A stretch of 64,000 nt of DNA, taken from NCBI GenBank assembly GCA_963796195.1, contig CAWCKS010000003.1, forward strand, positions 248,001 to 312,000. Reading direction: 5' to 3'. The stretch comes from CAWCKS01 sp963796195 (GTDB lineage: Bacteria; Pseudomonadota; Alphaproteobacteria; Rhizobiales; Xanthobacteraceae). This document shows, piece after piece, positions 8,176 to 17,159 of the stretch. The notes beneath the pieces are model-generated. The model was not told the DNA's origin and ran no database searches. It worked only from the letters and a program-made list of their open reading frames with translations. The position numbers and the translations under genes were made by a program. Every line of letters starts with the position of its first letter. Position 1 is the first letter of the stretch.

Positions 8176-9015
8176 ATGGCTCCTCCTGCAGCATGCCTGA
8201 TCGGCTGGCCGGCCGCGCATTCGCGCTCGCCGATCATTCACAAGTACTGGCTGAAAACGCTTGGCATCGCCGGCGACTACCGGATCGAGGCGGTCAAACC
8301 GGAGATGCTGACGTCGTTTCTTGGCGAATTGCGAGCGCGGGGCTACGTCGGCGCCAACGTCACGATACCGCACAAGGAGCAGGCGCTGGCACTGGCTCGG
8401 GGCGATGCCCGCGCGTGCGCCGTGGGAGCAGCCAACACGTTGTGGTTCGACGGCGGTGTGCTCTGCGCCACCAATACCGACGTCGAGGGTTTTGTTGGCA
8501 ATCTCGACGCCTCGGCGCCGGGCTGGGACCGCGCAGGCGGCGATGCACTGGTGCTCGGCGCCGGCGGTGCGTCGCGCGCCGTGCTGTTTGGCCTGCTGGA
8601 GCGGGGCATCGGTAGAATTCATCTCGCCAACCGCACCCGTGAGCGCGCCGACGCGCTGGCGGAAAAATTCGGCACGCGCGTCAAACCGATCGACTGGGGC
8701 CAGATCGGCGCGGTGCTGCCGGGCGCGAAGCTGCTCGTCAACACTACCTCGCTCGGCATGAAGGGCCAGCCGTTACTCGACGTCGATGTTGGCGCGCTTC
8801 CCGCCGATGCGGTTGTCGCCGACCTCGTCTATGTGCCTCTGCACACGCCGCTGCTGCAGGCCGCGCGGGCGCGCGGCCTGCAGACCGCCGATGGGCTCGG
8901 CATGCTCCTCCACCAGGCGGTCGGCGGCTTTGCGCTGTGGTTCGGGCAGCGACCGACGGTCACCGCGGAACTCCGCGCGCTGGTCGAAGCCGATCTGGCG
9001 ACCCCACCGACGTGA
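8176..9015 (+). CDS. aroE: shikimate dehydrogenase
   Basis: A 279-residue NADP-dependent shikimate dehydrogenase-type enzyme (3-dehydroshikimate to shikimate). The N-terminal substrate domain has HSRSPIIH and the catalytic-Lys motif NVTIPHKE; the NADP-binding domain has GAGGASRAV and NRTRERAD; the C-terminus has GLGMLLHQAVGGFALW. Length and motifs are normal. It lies outside any other aromatic biosynthesis genes, so it could be a secondary paralogue (YdiB/quinate type) rather than the housekeeping AroE. Confidence 0.88.
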   Translation: MAPPAACLIGWPAAHSRSPIIHKYWLKTLGIAGDYRIEAVKPEMLTSFLGELRARGYVGANVTIPHKEQALALARGDARACAVGAANTLWFDGGVLCATNTDVEGFVGNLDASAPGWDRAGGDALVLGAGGASRAVLFGLLERGIGRIHLANRTRERADALAEKFGTRVKPIDWGQIGAVLPGAKLLVNTTSLGMKGQPLLDVDVGALPADAVVADLVYVPLHTPLLQAARARGLQTADGLGMLLHQAVGGFALWFGQRPTVTAELRALVEADLATPPT

Positions 9016-9101
9016 CGGTTGCAGGCGCCGGAATTTTCGTCGACCCGCGGGGTTGACGTACCCGACCATGCGCCGGAGAGCGCATTCGGAGGGAACGAGG
9101 T

Positions 9102-9713
9102 TTGATGATGCCGCGACTATTCCTGCTGATTGGCCTTGCTGCTGCGCTTCTGGTTGGCGGACAGGCTTCCGCGCAACAGCCACCGACCACGCGAGTGCGT
9201 GGCACGATCGAAAGCTTTGATGGCAAAGTGCTTGACGTGAAGGCGCGGGATGGCGCCGACGTCAAGATCAGGCTCGCAGATGATGCACGTGTCACCGGTC
9301 TGACGCGTATGAAGCTCGAGGACGTCAAACAGGGCTCTTACATCGGTGTCGCTGGAATGCCCGAAGCCGACGGCCGCCAGAAGGCGATCTCGGTCGTGAT
9401 CTTTCCGGAGGCGGCGCGCGGGCTCGGCGATGGTTTCCATCCGTACGATCTGCAGCCGAACAGCACCATGACCAATGCTGCGGTCTCCGAAATGGTGGAG
9501 GCGAATGACGGCAAGACGCTCACCGTCAAATACAAGGACGGCGAAAAGAAAATCATTCTTACGTCGCAGACCCAATTTGCGACTTTCAGCCCAGGCAGCC
9601 GCGACGACCTCAAACCGGGCGTGAAGGTAATCGTCACCGCGACCAAGGCCGATGACGGCTCGCTGCAGTCCAAGGGGATGATCTACGGTCGCGACGGCCT
9701 GCAGCCGATGTGA
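9102..9713 (+). CDS. secreted beta-rich protein, DUF5666-like
   Basis: A 203-residue protein with a clear signal peptide (LFLLIGLAAALLVGG, cleavage near SAQQ). The mature protein has two repeated beta units of the kind TRVRGTIESFDGKVLDVKARDG...VKIRLADDARV, resembling the OB-like DUF5666 repeat of periplasmic proteins. No catalytic motif is seen. It ends just before a strong terminator at 9753 and is probably monocistronic. The family name is tentative. Confidence 0.72.
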   Translation: MMMPRLFLLIGLAAALLVGGQASAQQPPTTRVRGTIESFDGKVLDVKARDGADVKIRLADDARVTGLTRMKLEDVKQGSYIGVAGMPEADGRQKAISVVIFPEAARGLGDGFHPYDLQPNSTMTNAAVSEMVEANDGKTLTVKYKDGEKKIILTSQTQFATFSPGSRDDLKPGVKVIVTATKADDGSLQSKGMIYGRDGLQPM

Positions 9714-9752
9714 CGCCACCAGATATGTTCGGTTCTATTTGGTCAACTTGCA

Positions 9753-9780
9753 GCCCGGGCGGTTCCCGGGCTTCTTTTTT
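9753..9780 (+). terminator. rho-independent terminator
   Basis: GCCCGGG (9753-9759) and CCCGGGC (9765-9771) form a 7-bp GC stem with a 5-base loop, followed by TTCTTTTTT. It lies 40 bp after the secreted-protein gene and is a textbook intrinsic terminator on the plus strand. Confidence 0.88.
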
Positions 9781-9792
9781 GCCTCATCGCCG

Positions 9793-10056
9793 CTACCACC
9801 GGCAGCGGCGATAGCCCTGAGCGTTGAAGTAGCAGCGATGCTGAACGCGCTGGACATAGACGGGGCGCGGCTTGGGCGGCGCGCCGACCACAGCGCCGAT
9901 CACGCCGCCGACGACTGCGCCCGGAGGTCCGAGAACGATCGCGCCGGTTCCGGCTCCGATCGCCGCCCCCGCAAGTGTACTGCTCGACTGTGCGGCGGCT
10001 GGAGTCACTGCAGCGCAAGTCGCGAGCAGCGCGGTCGCGAACAGCAATCGTTTCAT
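9793..10056 (-). CDS. small glycine-zipper exported protein
   Basis: An 87-residue protein with a signal peptide (MKRLLFATALLATCAAV, cleavage near AAAQ), then a Gly/Ala/Val-rich zipper (AGAAIGAGTGAIVLGPPGAVVGGVIGA is the core region, about 29-58). The tail is basic and aromatic with two Cys (HRCYF..YRRC). Glycine-zipper proteins of this size are common in the envelope of rhizobia; the zipper may insert in or associate with membranes. It has no assigned function. It is convergent with the gene ending at 9713. Confidence 0.72.
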   Translation of the reverse strand: MKRLLFATALLATCAAVTPAAAQSSSTLAGAAIGAGTGAIVLGPPGAVVGGVIGAVVGAPPKPRPVYVQRVQHRCYFNAQGYRRCRW

Positions 10057-10144
10057 TGGCAGCGTTCCCGCGTCGAAGAATCGTCAGCGACGCATTGCCA
10101 ATGAAATGGGGCGATTGTGGAGCGCTGAGGAGGCAGAGTGCCGG

Positions 10145-10744
10145 TCAAACGTTGGTCGGACGGCGCGGCGGTACGACGTCCTTGAAGGCGTCGAAATTCT
10201 TCCAGCCCGGCTCGACGCGCGGCTCGCCGGCGAGCGGCACGTATTTCGATTGTCCCTTCAGCTCGAGCTCCGGGATATTGCGTGGGCAATTCGGAAAGAT
10301 CGCCTGCGCGGTCACGCGCACGATCAGTTGGGCGCCGGCAATTTCATGCATCAAGGGGTCGTTGCGTTCGACGTGCGCAGTGCCGTTGACGCGGAGCCGC
10401 TGCGGCTTGCCATGCATGGCGATAAACAACAGCCCGACATGCGGATTGACGTCGATGTTGCCGAGGCTCTTGAACATGCCGTTGCCGTCGTAATCGGGGA
10501 ACACCAGCTCGGACGGCGCGGTAACGCGCACGAAGCCGGGAGTGCCGCCCTTGAACGAGCAATCCGGATGGCCGCTCGCGTCGGCAGTCGCAAGAAAAAA
10601 GTAGATCGCGCTCTCGATGAAGTGCTTGTCGTCGTCGGTGAAGGCCGTGCGCGTCAGCTTCTGTTCGAGGCGGTCGGCCAGGGTCCGGCTGCCGAACTCG
10701 TCCTGCAGCACGCGGTTGCCGTCGTGGAAGAGGATGCTGCTCAT
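10145..10744 (-). CDS. pyridoxamine 5'-phosphate oxidase family protein
   Basis: A 199-residue protein of the split-barrel FMN-binding superfamily. The central section contains AIYFFLATADASGHPDCSFKGG, FPDYDGNGMFKSLGNI and VGLLFI, as in the group of PNPOx-like proteins annotated as flavin-binding; RLRVNGTAHV follows in the barrel. Such proteins often bind FMN, F420 or heme, but the ligand is unknown here. It is first of three minus-strand neighbours by map position but transcribed last; a 50-bp gap separates it from the methyltransferase upstream. Confidence 0.8.
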   Translation of the reverse strand: MSSILFHDGNRVLQDEFGSRTLADRLEQKLTRTAFTDDDKHFIESAIYFFLATADASGHPDCSFKGGTPGFVRVTAPSELVFPDYDGNGMFKSLGNIDVNPHVGLLFIAMHGKPQRLRVNGTAHVERNDPLMHEIAGAQLIVRVTAQAIFPNCPRNIPELELKGQSKYVPLAGEPRVEPGWKNFDAFKDVVPPRRPTNV

Positions 10745-10794
10745 TGCCGAACCTCCGATCTCTCATCTTTCAGGTTGAGGTCGATGTATCGCCA

Positions 10795-11583
10795 CTATGC
10801 TGGCAGGCGTCCCTTGATGGCATTTGCCCGCGCGCTTTGGGTGATACGGCCCGCACCGTCTGCGGGAAGGCGCTTGCGAACGCGGTCCTTCAGAAGCCCG
10901 ACGTCGCGTTCTGGCATGTCCGCGATGGTCGGGCCAATGGCCGGCGCCAACATGTTGATGGCCCAGAACTCGTCGAAATTCGCAAAAGTCCGTTGCGGCG
11001 CGATCATCCGCGTCTCGATGTCCCGAAGACCCGCTTTGGTCCAAAGCTCCTCCAGCGCCTCCATGCGTGAGGCTTCGAAGCTTGGAGGACGCGCGGTGTT
11101 GATTCCCATCTCGCGAAGTTCGGCTCCGATCGGTGCCGCCGGAAGTCCCCCGCCGACGACGTCCCACACATAGACCGCGATCAGCCCGCCAGGCTTGACC
11201 ACCCGGCCCATCTCGGCAAGACCCTTGGCCGGATCCGGCACAAAGAACAGCACGAGCGCCATCACCGCAGCGTCAAAACTGTTGTCGGCGAATGGCAGCG
11301 CCATGGCGTTGCCCTGATGAAACTGTGCCAGTCGCGCGGCTGGTCGTGTTCGTGCGAAGCTCAGCTGTTCGGCCGACGGATCGATACCCTGGACTTCGGC
11401 TGGCGCACAGCGCTCGACGAGCCGCTCTGTGAAGGCACCATTGCCGCAACCGATGTCGATCCAACGCAACCCGGGCGGCGGCGCCAGCCAGTCGAGAAAC
11501 ATGTCGCCGGCAATGCGGCTCCATGTCCCCATCATCTTCTCATAGGCAGCACCATCATCGAAGACAATTTGATGTTCCGCCAT
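10795..11583 (-). CDS. class I SAM-dependent methyltransferase
   Basis: A 262-residue enzyme of the UbiE/Methyltransf_11 type. Motif I is DIGCGNGAF (about 43-51), motif II QGIDPSAEQL, motif III the NAMALPFADNSFDA loop, and the post-motif segment VVKPGGLIAVYVWD is clear. The frame is open to 11649, but the ATG at 11583 has AAGGGAG just upstream and gives the normal N-terminus. The substrate cannot be deduced. It starts 28 bp after the end of the LldD-like gene, so the two probably share a transcript. Confidence 0.82.
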   Translation of the reverse strand: MAEHQIVFDDGAAYEKMMGTWSRIAGDMFLDWLAPPPGLRWIDIGCGNGAFTERLVERCAPAEVQGIDPSAEQLSFARTRPAARLAQFHQGNAMALPFADNSFDAAVMALVLFFVPDPAKGLAEMGRVVKPGGLIAVYVWDVVGGGLPAAPIGAELREMGINTARPPSFEASRMEALEELWTKAGLRDIETRMIAPQRTFANFDEFWAINMLAPAIGPTIADMPERDVGLLKDRVRKRLPADGAGRITQSARANAIKGRLPA

Positions 11584-11611
11584 CGCGAACTCCCTTGAAC
11601 GATGCTCGCGC

Positions 11612-12760
11612 TCAGTTCTGGTAGCCGACGAGAATGTTCGGACTGACATCCTTGACGCTATTGATGCCGCACAGGCCCATCGTGACGCTGAGCTCGTTGG
11701 AGATCACTTCGATCGCCTTGGTGACGCCTGCCTGGCCTCCGGCGCCAAGGCCATAGATGTACGCTCGGCCAATCATGCAGGATTTTGCGCCGAGCGCCAG
11801 CGCGCGCAGCACGTCCTGGCCCGAGCGGATACCGCTATCGAACAGCACCTCGGTCTGTGCACCCACCGCATCGACGATCTTCGGCAGCACCGAGATCGAG
11901 GACGGCGCGCCGTCAAGCTGGCGGCCGCCGTGGTTCGACACGACGATGCCGTGCGCGCCGGTCTTCACCGCCTGCTTTGCATCCTCCACGTCATGGATGC
12001 CCTTCAGCACGATCTTGCCCGGCCAGATCGAACGGATCCACTCGACGTCTTTCCAGTTCAGGGTTGGATCAAAGTTGGATGAGACCCGCTGCGCCGTCGA
12101 ATTGAGGTCGTCGGCGCCTTTCAGGTGACCGACGATGTTGCCGAAGTCGCGGCTCCTGGCGCGCGCGATGCTGTACAGCCAGCGCGGCTTGCTGGCGAAG
12201 TCGACGATGTTCTTCCATCGCATCAGGTTCGGCGGCACCGACAGGCCGTTCTTGATGTCCATGTGGCGCTGGCCGAGGATTTGCAGGTCGACCGTCAGCA
12301 CCAGCGCGCTGCATCTGGCGGCGATGGCGCGCTCGATCAGCGAGCGGCAGAAGCCGCGGTCCTTCATCATGTAGAGCTGGAACCAGAACGGCTTCTCGAC
12401 ATTGGCGGCGACCTGCTCGATCGAGCAGATCGACATGGTCGACAGCGTGTAGGGAATGCCGGCTGCCTGCGCGGCGCGGCAGGCAAGAATCTCGCCGTCT
12501 CCGATCTGCATGCCGGTCGATCCGACCGGCGCGAGAATCAGCGGCATATTCACGGGCTCGCCGAGAACGGTCGTCTTCTGGTTGCGTACCGAGATATCGA
12601 CCAGGATACGCTGCCGGAACTTCAGCTTCTGCAGATCTTCGGTATTGGCGTGCAGCGTTTGCTCCGAATAGGAGCCATGGTCGACATAGTCGAAAAACGC
12701 TTTTGGCGTCCTGCGGCGGTGCAGTTCGCGCAAATCCTCGATGCAGGTGATGTCTTTCAC
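11612..12760 (-). CDS. FMN-dependent alpha-hydroxy acid oxidase/dehydrogenase (LldD-like)
   Basis: A 382-residue member of the FMN-dependent 2-hydroxy acid dehydrogenase family (L-lactate dehydrogenase/glycolate oxidase/mandelate dehydrogenase), oxidising an L-2-hydroxy acid to the keto acid. Visible marks are YVDHGSYSEQT, the FMN-binding APVGSTGM, FQLYMMKDR, and the catalytic His motif VSNHGGRQLDG. The GTG at 12760 is chosen because GGAG lies 8 bases upstream; a GTG at 12805 is possible. The substrate is most likely lactate or a related acid. It leads a unit with the methyltransferase. Confidence 0.85.
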   Translation of the reverse strand: MKDITCIEDLRELHRRRTPKAFFDYVDHGSYSEQTLHANTEDLQKLKFRQRILVDISVRNQKTTVLGEPVNMPLILAPVGSTGMQIGDGEILACRAAQAAGIPYTLSTMSICSIEQVAANVEKPFWFQLYMMKDRGFCRSLIERAIAARCSALVLTVDLQILGQRHMDIKNGLSVPPNLMRWKNIVDFASKPRWLYSIARARSRDFGNIVGHLKGADDLNSTAQRVSSNFDPTLNWKDVEWIRSIWPGKIVLKGIHDVEDAKQAVKTGAHGIVVSNHGGRQLDGAPSSISVLPKIVDAVGAQTEVLFDSGIRSGQDVLRALALGAKSCMIGRAYIYGLGAGGQAGVTKAIEVISNELSVTMGLCGINSVKDVSPNILVGYQN

Positions 12761-13138
12761 GGCGCAGTCTCCACCCTTCCCAACGCTTTTCTCATGCTCT
12801 AGCACGCCGGTTCCGTCAGCCCAATTCGCCGATCGGGGGTGTGTCGTGCAGCGGCGCGCTTCCAGCGTCGGGTCAACGTTGGCGTAGCGGGCTGCCGTCC
12901 GAGCACGACAACCACATCAAGCGGGATGACAAGACCGATCGCCACTAATTGTTCACCAATTGGCGCTGGTTAACTCGCTGGACTAGCTGGTGAATTATCC
13001 CTCCGGACGGGTCGCCTCGGTAACGCTTTCTCACACATTTTGAGGTTCAATTCGGCGTTAAGCTTCTATAAGTTTCGCGCGCAACCGACTTTGCCGCGCG
13101 TCGCGGCTGGCACAGCGGCTTTTGGTCGAGGGGATTGG
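12761..13138. other. intergenic region upstream of glmM and the LldD-like gene
   Basis: No gene is seen here apart from the few codons that would be added if either flanking gene used its farther start. The segment from about 12940 to 13080 is AT-richer (AATTGTTCACCAATTG, TTAACTCG, TTGAGG, TATAAG), as expected for divergent promoters, but no -35/-10 pair has convincing spacing. Confidence 0.4.
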
Positions 13139-14485
13139 ATGGCACGAAAGTATTTCGGCACGGACGGCATTCGTGGCCGTGCCAACGGGGTGATCACGCC
13201 GGAACTGGCACTGAAGGTCGGTCAGGCCGCTGGCCTCGTGTTCCAGCGTGGCGAGCACCGCCATCGCGTGGTGATCGGCAAGGACACCCGTCTCTCCGGC
13301 TACATGATCGAGACCGCGATGGTCGCGGGCTTCACCTCGGTCGGCATGGACGTGCTGCAACTCGGCCCGATGCCGACGCCGGCGGTTGCGATGCTGACGC
13401 GCTCGATGCGCGCCGATCTCGGCGTGATGATCTCGGCCTCGCACAACCTGTTCGACGACAACGGCATAAAATTGTTCGGGCCCGACGGCTTCAAGTTGTC
13501 CGACGACGTCGAACAGCAGATCGAGGCCTTGCTCGACGACAGCCTGGTCAAGAAGCTTGCCGCGAGCGCCCATCTCGGCCGCGCCAAGCGCATCGACGGT
13601 GCTTCCGAGCGCTACATCGAATTCGCCAAGCGCACGCTGCCGCGCGCGCTCAGCCTCGAAGGCCTGCGCGTGGTGGTCGATTGCGCCAACGGCGCGGCCT
13701 ACAGGGTCGTGCCCGACGCGCTGTGGGAACTGGGCGCCGACGTCGTTGCGATTGGTGTCGAACCTGACGGCTTCAACATCAACAAGGATTGTGGCTCGAC
13801 GTCGCCGGAGATGCTCTGCCGCAAGGTGCGCGAGATGCGCGCCGACATCGGCATCGCGCTCGACGGCGACGCCGATCGGCTGATCATCGCCGACGAGCGC
13901 GGCCATGTGGTCGACGGTGACCAGCTCTTGGCGGTGATCGCGCAGAGCTGGCGCGAAGACGGCCGGCTGTCGAAGCCCGGCATCGTCGCGACCGTGATGT
14001 CGAACCTCGGGCTGGAGCGCTTCCTCGGCGGGCTCGGCGTGCAGCTGATGCGCACGCCGGTTGGTGATCGCTATGTGCTCGAGCAGATGCAGTCCGGCGG
14101 CTTCAATGTCGGCGGCGAGTTATCGGGGCACATCATCCTGTCGGACTACACCACGACCGGCGACGGTTTCGTCGCGGCGCTGCAGGTGCTCGCCGTGGTG
14201 CGCAAGCTGAACAGGCCGGTCTCCGAAATCTGTCACCGCTTCGATCCGCTGCCGCAGATCCTGAAGAACGTCCGCTATCGCAGCGGCAAGCCGCTGGATG
14301 ATCCGTCGGTGCAGTTGGTGATCGCGGCGGCCGAGAAGCGGATCGCCGGGCAAGGCAGGCTATTGGTACGGGCGTCCGGCACCGAGCCTGTCATCCGCGT
14401 GATGGGCGAGGGCGACAACCGCGACCTGATCGAGGACATCGTCGACAGCGTGGTCTCGGCGGTCGGCCAGGCCGCTGCAGCCTGA
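13139..14485 (+). CDS. glmM: phosphoglucosamine mutase
   Basis: A 448-residue cytoplasmic enzyme converting glucosamine-6-phosphate to glucosamine-1-phosphate for UDP-GlcNAc synthesis. It starts with the family signature RKYFGTDGIRG. The phosphoserine loop ISASHN places the active Ser at residue 101; the metal loop is DGDADR, and the C-terminal phosphate-binding loop is RASGTEPVIRVM. The ATG at 13139 follows GAGGGGATT; a longer frame from 13040 lacks such a site. Length matches the family exactly. In relatives glmM often follows ftsH and folP, but here it stands alone. Confidence 0.95.
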   Translation: MARKYFGTDGIRGRANGVITPELALKVGQAAGLVFQRGEHRHRVVIGKDTRLSGYMIETAMVAGFTSVGMDVLQLGPMPTPAVAMLTRSMRADLGVMISASHNLFDDNGIKLFGPDGFKLSDDVEQQIEALLDDSLVKKLAASAHLGRAKRIDGASERYIEFAKRTLPRALSLEGLRVVVDCANGAAYRVVPDALWELGADVVAIGVEPDGFNINKDCGSTSPEMLCRKVREMRADIGIALDGDADRLIIADERGHVVDGDQLLAVIAQSWREDGRLSKPGIVATVMSNLGLERFLGGLGVQLMRTPVGDRYVLEQMQSGGFNVGGELSGHIILSDYTTTGDGFVAALQVLAVVRKLNRPVSEICHRFDPLPQILKNVRYRSGKPLDDPSVQLVIAAAEKRIAGQGRLLVRASGTEPVIRVMGEGDNRDLIEDIVDSVVSAVGQAAAA

Positions 14486-14636
14486 ACGCGTCGGTGCGGG
14501 CTCTCTGCAACTCAGCCCGGCCAAAATTGATTGTGGTCAAGCCAGCGCCTGACCGCTAGGTAAGCGCTGCTGACCGGTGGTCATTGTGAGCCAGCAACGG
14601 TCTTTGCAAAACAAGAGAAGAGTCGGGAATCACGCC

Positions 14637-15887
14637 GTGAACGAGCAAGTGCGGATCACCGAGCCCGCGATGGCCGCGCCGATTGCGGCGCCCGCAGGCG
14701 CCGTCCTCTCGACATCGAGCGGACCGACTTGGCTCGTGCTTGGCGGCATCAGCCTGTCGCACTTTCTCAACGACACCATGCAGTCGCTGATCCCGTCGGT
14801 CTACCCGATCCTGAAGGCGAGCTACGCGCTCGACTTCACCCAGATCGGAATTATCACGCTTGCTTTCAACTTCACCTCGTCATTGCTGCAGCCGGTGGTC
14901 GGCATGGTGACCGATCGCAAGGCGCAGCCGTTCTCGCTTGCGGTCGGCATGGGATCGACGTTCCTGGGCTTGCTGCTGCTCAGCTTCGCCCATCAATACG
15001 ATGTGATCCTGCTTGCGGCGGCGATGGTCGGCATGGGCAGCGCAGTGTTCCACCCCGAGTCGGCACGCATCGCGCGGCTCGCGTCGGGCGGCCAATATGG
15101 TCTCGCGCAGTCGATCTTTCAGGTCGGCGGCAATGCCGGCACTGCGGTCGGACCGTTGCTCGCGGCGCTGGTGATCGTGCCGTTCGGCCAGCCCAGCATC
15201 GCGTGGTTCTCGACGATCGCGTTTCTTGCCATCGTCATCCTGTTCAACATCGGCCGCTGGTACAAGCCGCGCATCATTACGAAGAAGGCAGGCAGCGTCT
15301 CCCGCCCCGAGGGTGGACCAACGCAGCGACGGGTGATCGTTGCCCTCGTTGTGCTCGTTGCGCTGGTGTTCTCGAAATCGCTCTACACTGTGAGCTTGTC
15401 GAGCTACTATACGTTCTACCTGATCGAGAAATTCCAGCTCTCGACCCAGACCGCGCAGTTCTATCTTTTCATCTTCCTTGCGGCCCAGGCCTCGGGGGTG
15501 TTCTTCGGCGGCCCGATCGGCGACCGGATCGGTCGCAAATACGTGATCTGGTTCTCGATCCTCGGCGCGTTGCCGTTCACGCTGGCGATGCCGCACGCTG
15601 GCCTCGTCGGCGGCGCGATCTGCAGCGCGCTCGCCGGCTTCATCATGGCGTCGGCCACCTCGGCGATCATCGTGTTCGCGCAGGAACTGATGCCGCATCG
15701 CTTCGGCATGATCTCCGGGCTGTTCTTTGGCTTCGCGTTCGGCTTCGGCGGGCTTGGAGCTGCGCTGCTTGGCCGCATCGCCGACGGCATGGGCATCGAC
15801 TTTGTCTATCAGATCTGCGCTTACCTGCCGGCGATCGGCTTGCTCAGCGTGTTCCTGCCGAATCTGAGAAAGACGGCGCACGGCTGA
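14637..15887 (+). CDS. Fsr-type MFS efflux transporter (fosmidomycin resistance family)
   Basis: A 416-residue, 12-helix major facilitator protein. It strongly resembles the E. coli fosmidomycin resistance protein Fsr over its whole length: GISLSHFLNDTMQSLI, SSLLQPVVG, the loop VFHPESARIARLASGG, QSIFQVGGNAG, and GPIGDRIGRKYVIW. The GTG at 14637 gives an N-terminus like Fsr; a GTG at 14577 would add 20 residues. It sits in the inner membrane and presumably exports small molecules by proton antiport; the natural substrate is unknown. Confidence 0.85.
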   Translation: MNEQVRITEPAMAAPIAAPAGAVLSTSSGPTWLVLGGISLSHFLNDTMQSLIPSVYPILKASYALDFTQIGIITLAFNFTSSLLQPVVGMVTDRKAQPFSLAVGMGSTFLGLLLLSFAHQYDVILLAAAMVGMGSAVFHPESARIARLASGGQYGLAQSIFQVGGNAGTAVGPLLAALVIVPFGQPSIAWFSTIAFLAIVILFNIGRWYKPRIITKKAGSVSRPEGGPTQRRVIVALVVLVALVFSKSLYTVSLSSYYTFYLIEKFQLSTQTAQFYLFIFLAAQASGVFFGGPIGDRIGRKYVIWFSILGALPFTLAMPHAGLVGGAICSALAGFIMASATSAIIVFAQELMPHRFGMISGLFFGFAFGFGGLGAALLGRIADGMGIDFVYQICAYLPAIGLLSVFLPNLRKTAHG

Positions 15888-16001
15888 TCGCTGCGCGCGA
15901 CCTCCCATTCAGCAACGACTCGTTAGGACTTGCGACAGCGGCGTGGCGCAACGCGCCGCGCGTACGGCGTGTTTACGAAAAATCAGGGTTAAGAATTAGG
16001 G

Positions 16002-16016
16002 TTAAGTGGCGCTTAA
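16002..16016 (+). promoter_or_regulatory. candidate CtrA-type box
   Basis: TTAA, 7 bases, TTAA matches the alphaproteobacterial CtrA consensus TTAA-N7-TTAA, 86 bp before the outer-membrane protein start. A second, 9-spaced TTAA pair overlaps it upstream (from 15989). CtrA control of this porin-like gene would link it to the cell cycle; this is inference from the motif only. Confidence 0.4.
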
Positions 16017-16101
16017 ACATTTGGTGCGATCGTCCGCTCCGTGGGTTTCAGAAGTGAGGCCGGCCTTCCGTATGGCCGCACGGGACAAAAGGACGAAGCC
16101 A

Positions 16102-16998
16102 ATGCGTAGTGTAAAGTTTCTGTTCGTTGCCGCCGCGACAGCGTTGTTGTCGACGGCCGCCGTTGCGGCCGATATGCCGTCGATCGTGCCGCCGCCTCCG
16201 GGACCGTATCCGCAGGCCTATCCGCAACCCTATCCTCAGCCTTATCCGCAATATGCGCAGCCGATTGCGACGCCGTCGATCATCGAGGATTTCGGTGGCT
16301 GGTATCTGCGCGGCGATGTCGGCATGAGCAACCAGAAGGTCGGCAGCCTGTTCAACGTGCTCTACAACTCGCCGGGCACCAGCGTGACAACGGTTGACCC
16401 GGGCTTCGACAGCGCCGGCATCGCCGGTCTCGGCATCGGCTATCAGATCAATCCGTGGCTGCGCGGCGACATCACGGCCGAATGGCGTGGCAAGGCGAAC
16501 TTCCACGGGCTCGATATCGTCTACTTCAACGGCGCGCCGGTCGGCACCGACGAATATCATGCCAGCAAGTCGGAGTTCCTGACGCTGTTGAACTTGTACG
16601 CCGATCTCGGCACCTGGTGGTGCATCACGCCGTTCGTCGGCGTCGGCGTCGGCTGGTCGCATAACACCATTTCGAGCTTCCAGGATATCAACACCGTGAA
16701 CAACGGCGTTGCTTTTGGCGCGGAGGCCTCGAAATGGGCGCTGGCCTATGCGGTCCATGCCGGTCTCGCCTACAAGGTCACCAACAACTTCACGATCGAA
16801 GCGTCGTATCGCTGGGTGCATCTCGGCGACGCCGCCTCGGGCGACCTCATCACCTTCAACGGCATCAACAATGTCTTCAACCCGATGGAATTCCGCGACC
16901 TGACGTCCAACGACTTCCGCCTCGGCGTACGCTGGACCTGTTGCGAAGTGCCGCCGCCGGCGCCGCTACCGCCGCCGCCTCTGGTGCGCAAGGGCTGA
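16102..16998 (+). CDS. outer membrane beta-barrel protein (Omp25/RopB-like)
   Basis: A 298-residue exported protein. The signal peptide MRSVKFLFVAAATALLSTAAVAA is followed by a proline/tyrosine-rich linker of PQPYPQ repeats (about 27-58) and then an eight-stranded-barrel-type domain: GGWYLRGDVG, GIGYQINPWLRGDIT, AYAVHAGLAYKVTNNF, with the C-terminal strand NDFRLGVRW. A second proline-rich tail with CC precedes the stop. The start at 16102 has AAGGA upstream. Such barrels are abundant rhizobial envelope proteins with structural or porin-like roles. A similar barrel gene follows. Confidence 0.85.
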   Translation: MRSVKFLFVAAATALLSTAAVAADMPSIVPPPPGPYPQAYPQPYPQPYPQYAQPIATPSIIEDFGGWYLRGDVGMSNQKVGSLFNVLYNSPGTSVTTVDPGFDSAGIAGLGIGYQINPWLRGDITAEWRGKANFHGLDIVYFNGAPVGTDEYHASKSEFLTLLNLYADLGTWWCITPFVGVGVGWSHNTISSFQDINTVNNGVAFGAEASKWALAYAVHAGLAYKVTNNFTIEASYRWVHLGDAASGDLITFNGINNVFNPMEFRDLTSNDFRLGVRWTCCEVPPPAPLPPPPLVRKG

Positions 16999-17022
16999 CG
17001 ATCGCCTTCATGGATTGACCTG

Positions 17023-17057
17023 ACGGCGCGGGCGACTGCCCGCGCCGTTTGCTTTTT
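17023..17057 (+). terminator. rho-independent terminator
   Basis: An 11-bp GC stem (ACGGCGCGGGC 17023-17033 with GCCCGCGCCGT 17038-17048) with a GACT tetraloop is followed by a T-rich tail (TTGCTTTTT). It lies 25 bp after the first barrel gene and separates it from the second. Confidence 0.88.
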
Positions 17058-17159
17058 GCCGGTCGCGTTGGTGCTGAATTGGCGCGGGCAACGATTGGTT
17101 AAGGTTAACAGGCAATAATTGGACATACGTCACGAGTCCGTTTGGTGAGGAGTTCGCGC

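Noticed and set aside
9872..11173. Plus-strand open frame of about 430 codons
   Set aside because: It runs opposite to three well-supported genes (glycine-zipper, PNPOx-like, methyltransferase) and shows no domain.
14880..15908. Minus-strand open frame of about 340 codons rich in Arg, Asp and His
   Set aside because: It is a shadow of the Fsr-type transporter; antisense frames of GC-rich genes give this composition.
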